Positions 34,976 through 42,751 of a DNA stretch of 64,000 nucleotides are shown in pieces. The notes under the pieces were generated by a model. It did no database searches. It was not told the origin of the DNA and was given only the letters and a program-made list of their open reading frames with translations. The stretch comes from Izemoplasma sp964435595 (GTDB lineage Bacteria > Bacillota_I > Bacilli_A > Izemoplasmatales > Izemoplasmataceae), in NCBI GenBank assembly GCA_964435595.1, contig CAYSZV010000004.1, positions 1 to 64,000 of the forward strand, in the 5' to 3' direction. The translations under genes and the position numbers were made by a program. Numbering within the stretch: the first letter of the stretch is position 1; each line of letters begins with the position of its first letter.

Positions 34976-36376
34976 TTATTTTTGATATAGAGAATCTATT
35001 ATATCTAGGGTTCGATCTTCTACCACACCTATTATTTTACCACTGTTTTTGATATTTTTTGGAATGTTTGTAAATTTATGTGCAACTTGCTGTAAATCAG
35101 AAATTGACATAATTGGTAATTTGGAATGTTCTAAAGCTTGTATCAAATCAGTTCTACAAGGATTAATAGCAATTCCTCGTTCTGTCACAAAACAATCTAC
35201 ATTTTTTCCGAGTGTTGTAATTGTAGTAACCTTATCTTTAATAATTGGAAGTCTTCCTTTTATTAAAGGAGATACAATCACACACAATTTTGATTCTGTG
35301 GCCGTATCACTGTGTCCACCACTCCCACCAAAAATAGTTCCGTGTGAGTCGGTTGTAACATTGACATTAAATTCTAAATCAATTTCTGCTGCACCCAAAA
35401 TAACAATATCCAAATCCTTTATTACTTGATTTTCATTGATTGGATTTGCATATCTAGATGCACCGATTGGAATATGATTGTTATTTCTATTTAGGGATTC
35501 TACTGCTACCAGATCAAAACATTGTACATCATACAATTTTTCAACCAAACCTTCTTCTAACATATCAACATGATATTTGGTAATTCCACCACTAAAGAAC
35601 GATGCTTTGATTTGATTTTGTTTCATGATATCTCTGACATCTTTGGTCACTCTTAAAGACACGCCACCCGCACCACTTTGGAACGAGAATCCTTCTTTGA
35701 TCATACCTAATTCTTCTAATAACCTAGATGTATTTTTTGCAATTTTAACCCCGATTGGATTGGTTGTAATTTGTGTTGTACCCGAAACAATACCTTCCTT
35801 GTCTCCAATGGAATCAACTACAACAATATAGTCAACATTCTTAGCGAATATTTCTGGATTGGAAATAGTTTCTTCAACCAATTTATCAGTAACAAGTACG
35901 ACCGTATTTGCATATTCACTATCAGGAATTGCATAGCCAAGGCTACCACATTTATTGATTCCTTTGTATCCAACTGCATTCCCTAACATATCACAATATG
36001 GGACAGCTATATAAGCAATATCAATTTTTGATAACCCTTCTTCAATCGCTCTAGCACGACCTCCGTGGGTTTGCATTTTCAATGTTCCAATTAGTCCATT
36101 TTCAGATATATATTCTGCGACAGGTCCATTCATATAGTTGGTTGTAATATCATTGATTTGTTTGTTTTTTAATAAATCAAGAATGGCTAAATACGAAGGA
36201 AAAATGGCACTTGGGAACAAGTTGATTTGTTGAACATTTTCTTTGACATAATATCCCAATACTGTATTCAACACTGCATCACCATTTCTTAAATGGTGAT
36301 GAAAAGAGATATTCTTTTTAGAATGAATATCTACTTTCTTATAAAACTCTTCAAATGTCTTACAAATTGTTACCAT
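34976..36376 (-). CDS. citF: Citrate/citramalate lyase alpha subunit (CoA-transferase-like)
   Basis: The alpha subunit swaps acetyl for the incoming hydroxy-acid on the ACP arm. The 466-residue protein shows SFHHHLRNGDAVLNTVLGYY, LKMQTHGGRARAIEEGLSKIDIAYIAVPYCD, QSGAGGVSLRVT and GGSGGHSDTATESKLCV, all typical of CitF. Because glutamate mutase and methylaspartase genes precede it, the natural substrate is expected to be (S)-citramalate, giving acetate and pyruvate. Sequence alone cannot separate citrate from citramalate lyase. Confidence 0.93.
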   Translation of the reverse strand: MVTICKTFEEFYKKVDIHSKKNISFHHHLRNGDAVLNTVLGYYVKENVQQINLFPSAIFPSYLAILDLLKNKQINDITTNYMNGPVAEYISENGLIGTLKMQTHGGRARAIEEGLSKIDIAYIAVPYCDMLGNAVGYKGINKCGSLGYAIPDSEYANTVVLVTDKLVEETISNPEIFAKNVDYIVVVDSIGDKEGIVSGTTQITTNPIGVKIAKNTSRLLEELGMIKEGFSFQSGAGGVSLRVTKDVRDIMKQNQIKASFFSGGITKYHVDMLEEGLVEKLYDVQCFDLVAVESLNRNNNHIPIGASRYANPINENQVIKDLDIVILGAAEIDLEFNVNVTTDSHGTIFGGSGGHSDTATESKLCVIVSPLIKGRLPIIKDKVTTITTLGKNVDCFVTERGIAINPCRTDLIQALEHSKLPIMSISDLQQVAHKFTNIPKNIKNSGKIIGVVEDRTLDIIDSLYQK

Positions 36377-36384
36377 ACTATCAC

Positions 36385-37200
36385 CTACAATAATTTATAT
36401 CTTTTTGCTTTCTCTATCACATTTTTTGCTTTTTCAATAATTGGTAAGTCCACCATCTTGCCATCTAAACTAAAGGCACCTTTTCCCGTTTCTTCAGCCT
36501 TTTTTATAATTCTCATGCTTTGAATAATTTCTTCCTTACTTGGAGCAAAGACTTCGTTGATTGTATCAACATGGTTTGGATGAATAATCGATTTTCCCGT
36601 GAATCCCAATAATCTTGCATTGGTTGCGTCAAATAGTAAATCAGAATCAACTTCTTTTCCTGTATAAGGAGTATCGATAGCTAAAATATCATATGCATGA
36701 CATACAATCGCGATATGAGATCTTACATAAGCAATTTCAAGTCCTCCAACACTACGATTAATATCCATTTCTTTTGTAAAATCCTCTGCACCCAACAAGA
36801 GCCCTTTTACTTGATTGTACTGGGCAATTTCTTCTACACGCAAGAACGCCATAGGAGATTCAATAATCGGAATGATATCTTTGTCTGTCAACTCTTCTAG
36901 TAATACAATATCTTTTGGCAATGCTTTTGGTAAGACATACCCTTTTATTAATAAGGTATCAAGAACTGCGATATCCTCCCTAAAATGAGAAGAATTTGTA
37001 TCGTTTGTACGTATATAAATATCCGTATTAGTAAACTGGTATTGTTCTAAAAATTGCGACACCAAAATACGTGCAGCATCTTTATCATTTAGTAAGACAC
37101 TGTCTTCTAAATCAATAATAATCGCATCGCTTTCAAATACATCTAAATTTTGAATCATCGCTGGGGTGTTCCCAGGAATGAACAAGAAACTTCTACTCAT
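36385..37200 (-). CDS. citE: Citrate/citramalate lyase beta subunit
   Basis: The 271-residue TIM-barrel protein is CitE-like: SRSFLFIPGNTPAMIQNLD at the N-terminus, DAIIIDLEDSVLLNDKDAAR (metal-binding Asp/Glu), YIRTND, IIPIIESPMAFL (Glu) and GLLLGAEDFTKEM. It cleaves the acyl-ACP hydroxy-acid thioester into acetyl-ACP and the 2-oxo acid, here probably pyruvate. It overlaps citD by four bases and precedes citF by eight. Confidence 0.95.
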   Translation of the reverse strand: MSRSFLFIPGNTPAMIQNLDVFESDAIIIDLEDSVLLNDKDAARILVSQFLEQYQFTNTDIYIRTNDTNSSHFREDIAVLDTLLIKGYVLPKALPKDIVLLEELTDKDIIPIIESPMAFLRVEEIAQYNQVKGLLLGAEDFTKEMDINRSVGGLEIAYVRSHIAIVCHAYDILAIDTPYTGKEVDSDLLFDATNARLLGFTGKSIIHPNHVDTINEVFAPSKEEIIQSMRIIKKAEETGKGAFSLDGKMVDLPIIEKAKNVIEKAKRYKLL

Positions 37201-37451
37201 GAGATCGCCCCCATTCTTTGTAGTGCAGTTAATAATCTCGCTTTAACAGTATAGTCCAGTGCACCTTTATCAAAACATTCCACTTTGATTGTGTTAATGT
37301 TACATTCTTGTAACGTATCCAAAATAACCTCTTTGATTTGTTCACCAAATTGATCAAAGACAATACTTTCGATATGGAGTTCCAACGTCTCACTTTTACT
37401 AACTGTTATAATACAATCACTTGATTCATATGACCCTGCACTATATTTCAT
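37197..37451 (-). CDS. citD: Citrate/citramalate lyase acyl carrier protein
   Basis: The 84-residue gamma subunit carries the phosphoribosyl-dephospho-CoA arm. The attachment motif GSYESSDCI places the modified serine at S10, equivalent to Ser14 of the Klebsiella protein (GTLESSD). The C-terminal part (ALDYTVKARLLTALQRMG) is also typical. The gene is too small to be called safely on its own, but motif and position between mal and citE settle it. Confidence 0.93.
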   Translation of the reverse strand: MKYSAGSYESSDCIITVSKSETLELHIESIVFDQFGEQIKEVILDTLQECNINTIKVECFDKGALDYTVKARLLTALQRMGAIS

Positions 37452-37455
37452 ATTC

Positions 37456-38700
37456 TCAGCTCCTATTTTTTATTAAAGCCAATGTCCTATTCATAACATT
37501 ATTTACAATCATAATTCCTTCATCTGTACCCATACCAGGCTTAGCCAAACATTGTTTCGCTTTACAAGCGATAGCAATATTTGTTGTTACTTCAGCACTA
37601 ATATTGGTCTCATTACAAGACCCACCAGAATATGCGCCAACATTTAATTCATTACAATATAGTAATGCTTCAATAACATTATTTACACCACCTAAATCAG
37701 GTGTTTTGACTTGCAACATATGGCCTGCTTTATGGTCTGCAAAATATTTTACATCCTCTAATGTATTACACCATTCATCGGCAACGATTTCCACACTACG
37801 CCCATCTTTATCAATCATTTCTGTCAACGCTTTGAGTGCTTCCATTGTCTCTTTTCTGTTTCCTGCATCAACCGGTCCTTCAATACGTAGTACAAAGGGA
37901 CTAGCCAATTCTTCTAGCTCACATAAATAATTATACATTTTTGTGTAGTTATTATCAAAGATGATTCCAATTGTTCCATATACATCGATATGGAAAATAG
38001 GATTATAATCTTGTGATGTTCTAAGTTGTAAGACTCTACCTCTTAGCCAAGAAACATACTCTTTTAGAATTTCTCCTTCTTGTCCTAACTTTGTAACAAT
38101 ATTATTGATCAAAGCATGTGGCATAACTTCCACATGTTTGATAATCATTTTATCTACGTTTGAGTATCGGTCATCGCCTGATTGTGCAAACAAAGGAACT
38201 CTTTCGTACTCTGTATCGGTAATTCCATATTCTTTTCTCACAACTTCAGCCATCGTAATACCATTGGCTTTAGCAGTTGCATCCAATAAGCTTTGTGTCA
38301 ATCCATAACGCAATGCAGTATGAAGTTTTCTCCCATTGACTTTCATAGAATCAATTTCTTCTGCAAGTTTTTTAAACGTAGATACATCTTTTCCGATTAA
38401 GAAAGGCTTGATAAATTGATTGATTATTTCAATTCCTTCTGTTGCAACAAACAAAGGGTCTCTTCCCCCCGCTCCACTGTATTGAACTGCAGTTGCATCT
38501 CCATAAGCAATGTTTCCATCTTCAAGGATTAGCATGATAGAAACAGCTTCCCCTTTTTGTCTAATATTTGTAAATTTATCTGTAACAGCATCTCCTACAT
38601 AAGTGAAGCCATCTTGTGTTGCTCCCTGTTTGATTGCTGCTTGATCATCAAAGTAAAATCCTGTTAAACTTTCTGAACATATTATATCTTTTATCTGCAT
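37456..38700 (-). CDS. mal: 3-Methylaspartate ammonia-lyase
   Basis: Methylaspartase removes ammonia from (2S,3S)-3-methylaspartate to give mesaconate. The 414-residue enolase-superfamily protein has VQYSGAGGRDPLFVATEG, HIDVYGTIG, RIEGPVDAGNRKETM (metal-binding Glu), VADEWCNTLEDVKYFAD (Asp) and QVKTPDLGG (catalytic Lys), with GAYSGGSCNETNIS near the C-terminus. Length matches the Clostridium tetanomorphum enzyme. It follows mutE by two bases. Confidence 0.97.
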   Translation of the reverse strand: MQIKDIICSESLTGFYFDDQAAIKQGATQDGFTYVGDAVTDKFTNIRQKGEAVSIMLILEDGNIAYGDATAVQYSGAGGRDPLFVATEGIEIINQFIKPFLIGKDVSTFKKLAEEIDSMKVNGRKLHTALRYGLTQSLLDATAKANGITMAEVVRKEYGITDTEYERVPLFAQSGDDRYSNVDKMIIKHVEVMPHALINNIVTKLGQEGEILKEYVSWLRGRVLQLRTSQDYNPIFHIDVYGTIGIIFDNNYTKMYNYLCELEELASPFVLRIEGPVDAGNRKETMEALKALTEMIDKDGRSVEIVADEWCNTLEDVKYFADHKAGHMLQVKTPDLGGVNNVIEALLYCNELNVGAYSGGSCNETNISAEVTTNIAIACKAKQCLAKPGMGTDEGIMIVNNVMNRTLALIKNRS

Positions 38701-38702
38701 GA

Positions 38703-40160
38703 TTATTCTCCTTCGCTACCTACCAAATTACCATTTGATACCGCGTAAATATCATCGATTACCATTTGAATCGACAATTCTCTGTTTTGTGCTTTGGCAC
38801 GTTGCTCTAATTTTGCACGATGGATTTGTTTGATTTCATCCGTAAATCCTAAGTTACCAAATTCTAATATTCTGATTTTACCATCTAAGTCTCTAGCTGG
38901 TAAGATTTTTCCTAAGTTTAATTCACTTGGAGCAAATGGAACATCAATAATTCCACGTTTGAATGCCTGCACTGCCCCTTGAGCAATATCGCCTTTTCCA
39001 GCATGCAAAGTAGCTTTCATCAAACTATCTACTTCATATTTAATCAAATCGATTTCAGCTTGTAATTCTTCACTATCAGGCATCGATTGTTCTTTCATTA
39101 AATTGGTAACAAACTTAGATGCTCTTAATCCATTTGCGTTTGCTTCTTTTGTGGGAATCCCAAAACTCTCATGCGTCGTTTTGGTAATCATTTTCGTCGC
39201 ATTACCATAAGAAGCAACAGTGCTAGCATACGCAATCAAAGCCATCGCTTCAGATTCATCACTAGGGAATCCACCCATCCATTGATGAAACACCGTTGTA
39301 ACAAATACATCTTTATATCCAAACAATTTCAAATAATGATTCGTTTGCTCTTCTAAGGTACGTAAGGCAGCTACATCTTGAATCATATTTCCACCTTGTC
39401 CATATCCAACTGTAATATTTTTCACACCTTGTTCTGCTGCTAAAATACTTTCAATAATCGCAACAGTATTGGAGATAGAAGGCGGTACCAATGTCCCTGT
39501 TAATGGACCATATGGCTCACGATTAATCTCAACACCATGGTCGGCATAATACCCAACCAAACGATCACAATATTGCCAATATTTAATGGTATCTACCAAA
39601 GAAATATTTTTTGCATAAGGAATATTATAAGAAATTCCTCCACCTTCATTTGAAGTCCAACCTGAAGCATGAATGATTTCACTTAAAAGACGTGCATCTG
39701 GGGTACCATGTCTTGCTTGTAAGGGAACATTGACACTGTCCAAGACTTTAGTACATCCATCTACACCGTGATTTACAGCAGGAAATCCATTTAATAAGGA
39801 ACGCCCTTTTTTCTCTGATTCATTGATTCCGTCTTCCGCATTTTGATAACGATTATGTCTAGTATATGAATCAATTGTAGAAGGTAGAAAATCTGCTTTC
39901 CCTACTTTCTCAAGGTATTGTAATAATTCAATATGTTCGTCTATTCGAGCAACCCCAGCACGAGGTTGAATCAAGGTTATCCCAAGTTCCTTTGCTTTAC
40001 GTAATTTCAAAGCAAAGTTTTTTTCATCAGGTAGACTTTTTAATTTTTCTACTGCTTTGTCCAAATCAAGTCCTGGATGGGATCCTGTCTTCCAATGACC
40101 TAAAATTTCTTTCCTAATCTCTAGAAACTCTTCAAGAGATAATTTCGTATTCTTTACCAT
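38703..40160 (-). CDS. mutE: Methylaspartate (glutamate) mutase, large subunit E
   Basis: GlmE/MutE is the TIM-barrel subunit that binds glutamate and, with MutS and adenosylcobalamin, rearranges it to 3-methylaspartate. The 485-residue protein has HWKTGSHPGLDLDKAVE, IQPRAGVARIDEHIELL, QARHGTPDARLLSEIIHASGWTSNEGGGISYNIPYAK, and FHQWMGGFPSDESEA, all strongly conserved in the family. The length is normal. The start is ATG 40160 with GGTGATGA upstream, ten bases after mutL. Confidence 0.97.
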   Translation of the reverse strand: MVKNTKLSLEEFLEIRKEILGHWKTGSHPGLDLDKAVEKLKSLPDEKNFALKLRKAKELGITLIQPRAGVARIDEHIELLQYLEKVGKADFLPSTIDSYTRHNRYQNAEDGINESEKKGRSLLNGFPAVNHGVDGCTKVLDSVNVPLQARHGTPDARLLSEIIHASGWTSNEGGGISYNIPYAKNISLVDTIKYWQYCDRLVGYYADHGVEINREPYGPLTGTLVPPSISNTVAIIESILAAEQGVKNITVGYGQGGNMIQDVAALRTLEEQTNHYLKLFGYKDVFVTTVFHQWMGGFPSDESEAMALIAYASTVASYGNATKMITKTTHESFGIPTKEANANGLRASKFVTNLMKEQSMPDSEELQAEIDLIKYEVDSLMKATLHAGKGDIAQGAVQAFKRGIIDVPFAPSELNLGKILPARDLDGKIRILEFGNLGFTDEIKQIHRAKLEQRAKAQNRELSIQMVIDDIYAVSNGNLVGSEGE

Positions 40161-40170
40161 CTTTCATCAC

Positions 40171-41559
40171 CTACAATAAGTATTGTTTCATTAGTCTAAT
40201 GGCAACCTTTGGATATTTTTGTCCAAGGAGTCCCATTGCAGCCAAAATGTAAGATCTATCTATTAAGATTGATGGATCTTTTGGTCTTAACTCTAATTTT
40301 TTATCTGACTTTTTATTTACTTGTTTTAATATTTTTTTACTATCAGGATTGTTAATTAACACACCACCAGTACCAATTACATACTTGATATCAGTTAAAT
40401 CTTTCCCTGTTTGATAATACATATCACCAAGTGGTGTATGAACAACTTCTATTTGTCCAACATGACGACTCATAGAAACATCACAACAAATCTTAGCAAT
40501 TGCTTCGTCAAATGCTTCTTCGTCTTTTGTTTTCGGAATGAACTCAACATGTTTTGATCGACGATCAAGTGATCGTTCAATATTATGTTCACATTTATCA
40601 TCTTGTTCAAAGTATTTTTTAAACTCATAATTTGATACAAGACTCAACAATGCATTGGCAGAATATCTCATTCCCAAATCGCCCTCAACTGTACGTTTCG
40701 CAAACGGCTCTTGCAATCCTTTTAATAACACTTCCGTGCGTTTTGGAAATCCTTCTCCAACCGTATGCACATCCGTTGTTGCTCCACCAATATCGATTAT
40801 CATTAATTCACCATAGCCTTCTTCGTCTTCATATCCATTTGAAAGAAGTTCCGCTGCAAACAATACAGCTTCCGGAGTAGGCATAATAATTTCACCAATT
40901 TTTTCTTCTGCTTTTTTAATTCCTTTTGCTTCAATGATTTTTTCAATAAAGATTTTTCTGATTCTTCTTTTCGCATCATCAACATTTAGTTTTTTCAACT
41001 TAGGCATTACATTATCAACGATATAATACTCGATATTGGTTCCTTCAAAAATGTCATCGATTTCATCGACTGCATCTTTGTTTCCCGCAACGATGATTGG
41101 TACATCAATATGTCCATCTCTTAACTTCTTCGCGTTATGAATGATGCATTCTTGGTTTCCACCATCAGTCCCACCAGCTAGTAAAATAATATCAATATCT
41201 GCTTCTAACAAATTTGCAACCTCACGTTTTGTCAAATGGTGTGAATACACTCTTTTAACAATTGCTCCAGCTCCCAAACATGCTCTTTTCGCCGCTTCAA
41301 CTGTCAACTCTTCAACCAATCCAATTGCAGCCATTTTCAGTCCACCCGCAGCACTTGAGCATGCTGAAATACCCGTAATCTCTTTGATTTCAGGATGGTC
41401 TTTTAAAAGCCATTCATATGCTCGATCGTATCCGTCTAACACATTCGTTTCAACTGTGGTTGGTGATTTCGAAGTACCGATAATATAATTATTATCTAAG
41501 TCGACACATGTCAACTTTGTATCTGTACTTCCGAAGTCAACTAAAAGATAAGGTTTCAT
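40171..41559 (-). CDS. mutL: MutL, glutamate mutase companion ATPase (ASKHA fold)
   Basis: The 462-residue protein has the actin/Hsp70-type ATP-binding signatures LLVDFGSTDTKLTCVDLD (phosphate 1) and LMIIDIGGATTDVHTVGEG (phosphate 2), and ILLAGGTDGGNQECI. In clostridial glutamate mutase operons the gene between mutS and mutE codes for this protein, thought to reactivate the B12 enzyme by exchanging damaged cofactor. It is not the DNA mismatch repair protein of the same name. The start overlaps mutS in a TAATG junction. Confidence 0.93.
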   Translation of the reverse strand: MKPYLLVDFGSTDTKLTCVDLDNNYIIGTSKSPTTVETNVLDGYDRAYEWLLKDHPEIKEITGISACSSAAGGLKMAAIGLVEELTVEAAKRACLGAGAIVKRVYSHHLTKREVANLLEADIDIILLAGGTDGGNQECIIHNAKKLRDGHIDVPIIVAGNKDAVDEIDDIFEGTNIEYYIVDNVMPKLKKLNVDDAKRRIRKIFIEKIIEAKGIKKAEEKIGEIIMPTPEAVLFAAELLSNGYEDEEGYGELMIIDIGGATTDVHTVGEGFPKRTEVLLKGLQEPFAKRTVEGDLGMRYSANALLSLVSNYEFKKYFEQDDKCEHNIERSLDRRSKHVEFIPKTKDEEAFDEAIAKICCDVSMSRHVGQIEVVHTPLGDMYYQTGKDLTDIKYVIGTGGVLINNPDSKKILKQVNKKSDKKLELRPKDPSILIDRSYILAAMGLLGQKYPKVAIRLMKQYLL

Positions 41560-41963
41560 TAGATTCCGATATCCTCTCTTAAATCTGATAATGCATGTTC
41601 AATCTTCATACCTGGTCCATACACACGATCAAATCCCATTTTTTTAAATCGTGCTTCTACCTCAGCAAAATCTTGTTTTCCTACTACTATATTTCCACCG
41701 ACATATAATTTTACATGTCCTAATCCTGCTTCTTCACATTTTTCTTTAAAATACTGACAATCCATTTCTCCATGTCCATACAAACTTGACACTAAAATTG
41801 CCTTTGCATCTGTTTCAATCGCTGCGTTGATAAAGTCCTCTTGAGTTGATAAAACACCAACATTAACTACATTATAGCCTTTTTCAGTCAATACATAGTC
41901 GATAATTTTATTTCCAACAGCATGCACGTCTGCACCGATTACACCAATGACTACAGTCTTCAT
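41559..41963 (-). CDS. mutS: Methylaspartate (glutamate) mutase, cobalamin-binding subunit S
   Basis: The 134-residue Rossmann-like protein binds adenosylcobalamin 'base-off/His-on' through D12-x-H14-x-x-G17 (IGADVHAVGNKIIDYVL), with GADV, SSLYGHGEMDC and LYVGGNIVVGKQ further on. It is the first gene of the glutamate fermentation operon, behind a terminator hairpin and a leader ORF. The ribosome site GGAGGAG is strong. This symbol means glutamate mutase, not mismatch repair. Confidence 0.97.
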   Translation of the reverse strand: MKTVVIGVIGADVHAVGNKIIDYVLTEKGYNVVNVGVLSTQEDFINAAIETDAKAILVSSLYGHGEMDCQYFKEKCEEAGLGHVKLYVGGNIVVGKQDFAEVEARFKKMGFDRVYGPGMKIEHALSDLREDIGI

Positions 41964-41983
41964 AATTCTCCTCCAAAAATAGT

Positions 41984-42016
41984 AAAAGGACAGAAAAGTG
42001 TAACACTTTTGTCCTT
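41984..42016 (-). terminator. Leader terminator hairpin ahead of mutS
   Basis: Minus-strand stem AAGGACAAAAGTG / CACTTTTCTGTCCTT (one bulged base) with loop TTA, then TTACTATTTTT. It lies between the operon promoter and mutS, 20 bases ahead of the gene, with no other promoter in between, so it must be read through or bypassed. Confidence 0.6.
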
Positions 42017-42107
42017 ATTTTTTAGTCACGTATAAACAAAGGTCGTTTTTGCTCAAAAACGGCTGTATTTTGAGAACATTCTGTTCGCCAAAAAAGTTTT
42101 TATCCAT
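42015..42107 (-). CDS. 30-codon leader ORF ahead of mutS
   Basis: ATG at 42107 has AGAGGT eight bases upstream, as good a ribosome site as most genes here. The frame runs 30 codons (starting MDKNFFGEQNVLKIQP) and its TAA touches the 5' arm of the leader terminator. That layout is what a leader peptide of an attenuator would have, though it is not visibly rich in one amino acid. It could also be a small protein gene. I do not recognise the peptide. Confidence 0.5.
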   Translation of the reverse strand: MDKNFFGEQNVLKIQPFLSKNDLCLYVTKK

Positions 42108-42155
42108 GATGAATACCTCTATTTATGTTATATATTAAATACTTTATACAAATAT

Positions 42156-42183
42156 ATTATACATACTTAAAATCTTAAATCAA
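42156..42183 (-). promoter_or_regulatory. Promoter of the glutamate fermentation operon
   Basis: Minus-strand TTGATT (42178-42183), 16-base spacer, TATAAT (42156-42161). It gives a leader of about 185 bases before mutS. Confidence 0.65.
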
Positions 42184-42201
42184 GTCTTTTTTCGACTTTT
42201 T

Positions 42202-42215
42202 TACAAACGCTTTCA
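42202..42215 (-). promoter_or_regulatory. Candidate cre site (CcpA) upstream of the glutamate fermentation operon
   Basis: Minus-strand TGAAAGCGTTTGTA, one mismatch to TGWNANCGNTNWCA and sharing TGAAAGCGTTT with the site in the vor operon. Here it lies about 20 bases upstream of the -35 box, centred near -60, a position linked to activation and not to roadblock repression. Confidence 0.5.
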
Positions 42216-42232
42216 TAAATCCTTCAAAAATC

Positions 42233-42264
42233 AAAAAAAAAGGCTGAAATATGGCCTTTTTATC
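42233..42264 (-). terminator. Terminator after the lemA-like gene
   Basis: Stem AAAAAGGC / GCCTTTTT with a nine-base loop, overlapping the stop codon and followed by a run of A/T (eight T on the minus strand). Confidence 0.75.
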
Positions 42265-42739
42265 CGAAATATTCTTTTATCTTTAAATTCATTTTAATTG
42301 CCAAGAATCTCGTTGGAAATACACTGATTGTTTGATTATAAATCAACACTTTAGAATTGTAAACTCTTCTCGCCTTTTGTAACCGATTGAATTGGTGTTT
42401 TAATGCATCAAATTCTTTTGTCTCCAATTCTTCAATCTCATTGAAAATATCCGATAAAGATAGGTATAATTCCTGGCGTTCCTTTAATAAGAGATGTCTT
42501 GCCTTTTTACGTCGCGATCTTCCTAATCGTACAAATTGTAATCTGTTATCTTCATTTCTTAACTTTTCTTTTTGATTGTAGAACATAACAATTGTTTCAT
42601 TCAATAATCGATGAAAAATGATTTCTTTATTAGTAACTTCTTTCCATAGTGAAAACAACTTTGTGCGAAGTCTAATAATGACAAGTATGATTATAACTAC
42701 AAGTAACAGTGCAAACATTAAGTTATAAAACCATTCCAT
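42260..42739 (-). CDS. LemA-like membrane-anchored coiled protein
   Basis: The 159-residue protein has one N-terminal membrane helix (about residues 7-24) and then a helical body. Its end, ARRVYNSKVLIYNQTISVFPTRFLAIKMNLKIKEYF, follows the LemA C-terminal pattern (YN-x-x-V-x-x-Y-N-x-x-I-x-x-F-P). The middle is divergent, with a basic patch GRSRRKKARHLLLKE. LemA proteins have no agreed function. It is the last gene of the pgpA-HD-metK transcription unit. Confidence 0.75.
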   Translation of the reverse strand: MEWFYNLMFALLLVVIIILVIIRLRTKLFSLWKEVTNKEIIFHRLLNETIVMFYNQKEKLRNEDNRLQFVRLGRSRRKKARHLLLKERQELYLSLSDIFNEIEELETKEFDALKHQFNRLQKARRVYNSKVLIYNQTISVFPTRFLAIKMNLKIKEYFG

Positions 42740-42751
42740 ATAATACCTCCT

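Noticed and set aside
34976..37451. Citrate fermentation locus
   Set aside because: citD-E-F-C-XG alone would suggest citrate lyase, but there is no citrate transporter or oxaloacetate decarboxylase and the genes follow mutS-L-E and mal, so citramalate is the better substrate.
41964..42250. Cobalamin riboswitch ahead of the B12-dependent glutamate mutase
   Set aside because: No B12-box or other conserved AdoCbl aptamer sequence could be found; the leader instead holds a small ORF and a terminator hairpin.
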